From: Candidatus Margulisiibacteriota bacterium
GTDB taxonomy: Bacteria > Margulisbacteria > Termititenacia > Termititenacales > Termititenacaceae
NCBI GenBank assembly: GCA_031264205.1
Contig: JAISEH010000022.1
Span: 1-6,466, forward strand
DNA: 6,466 nucleotides
Reading direction: 5' to 3'
Shown here: in pieces, positions 5,777 to 6,466 of the stretch
Layout: the number at the start of each line of letters is the position of its first letter
Numbering within the stretch: position 1 is the stretch's first letter
Translations under genes and position numbers: made by a program
Notes under the pieces: model-generated
Database searches by the model: none
What the model was told of the DNA's origin: nothing
What the model saw: the letters and a program-made list of their open reading frames with translations, nothing else

Positions 5777-5799
5777 ACAGCAGGGTATCTAGGTAAAAT
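5770..5799 (+). promoter_or_regulatory. Candidate promoter of the rnf operon
   Basis: TAAAAT (5794-5799) matches TATAAT at five of six positions, and TTGCGC (5770-5775) is a weak -35 at 18 bases that overlaps the third GCGCTTGC repeat. The predicted start near 5806 gives a leader of only about five bases. GGGAG at 5804-5808 ends just two bases before the ATG, too close for a normal ribosome binding site. Confidence 0.4.
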
Positions 5800-5810
5800 C
5801 TCTGGGAGCA

Positions 5811-6383
5811 ATGAATATCAAAAAACTTTTGAAACTGTGCCCGACTTTTGGTTTGCTGCTGGGCTTTTGTCCTTCGCTGGCGGTGACGACAGCGCTGGTC
5901 AACGCTCTGGGCATGGGCTTGGCTTTTACTTTTGTGCTGGTGTTTTCCAATTTTTTTGTTTCTTTGCTGCGGCGTTTTATCCCGCAGGAAATACGCATAC
6001 CGCTGTTCATTATTATTGTGGTGACTTTTGTGACAATTATCGACATGCTGCTGGCCGGTTTTGCGCCCGAGCTGTACAAGGCTCTGGGGATTTTCGTGCC
6101 GCTCATTGTCGTCAACTGCATTATTCTGGGACGCGCCGAAGCTTTTGCCTACAAAAATAATATTTGGGCGTCGATCAAGGACGGCTTGTCGAATGGTTTT
6201 TGGTTCACGGCCGGTTTGTCCATCTTGGCCGCGGCGCGTGAACTGCTCGGCGCGGGCACCTTATTTGGCGCGCCGGTTTTTTCCGCGAGTTATACACCGC
6301 TCTTGCTGTTTGTTTTGCCGCCGGGCGGATTTTTACTGCTGGGTTTTATCCTGGCCTATATCAACGAGGACACCGGTGTCTAA
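5811..6383 (+). CDS. rnfE: Rnf complex membrane subunit RnfE (RsxE/NqrD family)
   Basis: RnfE is one of the two small, mutually homologous membrane subunits (with RnfA) of the Rnf complex, which passes electrons between reduced ferredoxin and NAD+ while moving Na+ or H+ across the inner membrane. The 190-residue protein is hydrophobic throughout, with about six membrane segments. It carries the family hallmarks: LLGFCPSLAV (16-25), RRFIPQEIRIP (54-64), the run from IFVPLIVVNC to LGRAEAFA (94-113), and ARELLGAGTLFG (142-153). Cys20 and Cys103 match the conserved cysteines that, in Rnf and Nqr, ligate an iron-sulfur cluster between the paired subunits. Start choice follows the conserved N-terminus. 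It is the first gene of its operon, because uppP lies upstream on the other strand, and it overlaps rnfC by 8 bp. The rsxE assignment for redox-sensor reduction and NqrD of the Nqr complex are alternatives; the following rnfC supports Rnf. Confidence 0.95.
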   Translation: MNIKKLLKLCPTFGLLLGFCPSLAVTTALVNALGMGLAFTFVLVFSNFFVSLLRRFIPQEIRIPLFIIIVVTFVTIIDMLLAGFAPELYKALGIFVPLIVVNCIILGRAEAFAYKNNIWASIKDGLSNGFWFTAGLSILAAARELLGAGTLFGAPVFSASYTPLLLFVLPPGGFLLLGFILAYINEDTGV

Positions 6384-6466
6384 CGACTACAAATCCTTGA
6401 CGCGCGGCAAAGCAATTACGGCTCTGCCTGCGCCGGAATATCTCTATGTGCCGCTGTCCCAGCATA
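6376..6466 (+). CDS. rnfC: Rnf complex subunit RnfC, 5' end only
   Basis: Thirty codons are present before the window ends. Translation from GTG 6376 gives a start typical of RnfC: RGKAITALPAP, then YVPLSQH, the segment that precedes the conserved Gly-Ala-Pro-containing region and opens the N-terminal domain. RnfC is the peripheral cytoplasmic subunit carrying two 4Fe-4S clusters and the NADH/FMN-binding domain; none of those parts lie inside the window. GAGGA (6366-6370) ends five bases before the GTG, good Shine-Dalgarno spacing. The first eight bases overlap the end of rnfE, so the two are translationally coupled or at least co-transcribed. The frame is too short to be found by a length threshold and is assigned on residue pattern alone. 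Confidence 0.85.
   Translation, partial: MSNDYKSLTRGKAITALPAPEYLYVPLSQH

Noticed and set aside
5686..5811. N-terminal extension of UppP up to 5811
   Set aside because: The extra 42 codons translate the GCGCTTGC repeat cluster and a perfect extended -10. UppP proteins normally begin just before the EGLTEF motif.

Overview
The window looks like chromosomal DNA from a diderm (two-membrane) bacterium, with moderate GC content and standard-code gene structure. The diderm call rests on an exported beta-barrel-like protein with a clear signal peptide and a C-terminal phenylalanine. It is supported by the start of an Rnf ion-pumping operon and a normal undecaprenyl-diphosphatase. Nothing fixes the phylum. 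Three of the eight genes match no family I recognise with confidence, which fits a poorly sampled lineage. I see no rRNA, tRNA, CRISPR array, insertion sequence, phage gene or plasmid gene.

Layout from left to right. A plus-strand gene (106-672) encodes a small protein with a sigma-70 region 4-like helix-turn-helix but no region 2. It converges on, and overlaps by 30 bp, a minus-strand pair: an uncharacterised 407-residue protein (1504-2727) followed by a carbon-nitrogen hydrolase related to the glutaminase domain of NAD synthetase (643-1452). A 92-bp divergent intergenic region separates that pair from a plus-strand outer-membrane barrel candidate (2820-3368). Next comes a control region with a perfect 12-bp palindrome, then an uncharacterised 472-residue plus-strand protein (3479-4897). 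This gene converges on uppP (4894-5685, minus), and the two genes' TAA stop codons share one TTAA. A 125-bp divergent region with three GCGCTTGC repeats separates uppP from rnfE (5811-6383). The first 30 codons of rnfC follow, overlapping rnfE and running off the right edge.

Functionally the recognisable genes concern the cell envelope and energy: UppP recycles the lipid carrier for peptidoglycan and other surface polymers, the barrel belongs in the outer membrane, and Rnf couples ferredoxin:NAD+ electron transfer to an ion gradient. The hydrolase may supply ammonia from glutamine, possibly to NAD synthesis, but nothing here links it physically to Rnf. Genes are packed tightly, no intergenic gap exceeds 125 bp, and I found no convincing intrinsic terminator.

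The most interesting signals are regulatory. Several genes lack a usable Shine-Dalgarno sequence and instead carry a -10-like box so close to the start codon that a leaderless or nearly leaderless mRNA is predicted; uppP is the clearest case. The three least familiar genes share an upstream arrangement of TTGCAA, 17 bases, then CGATAT, CGAATA or CGATAA. These are readings by eye and need transcript-end mapping.
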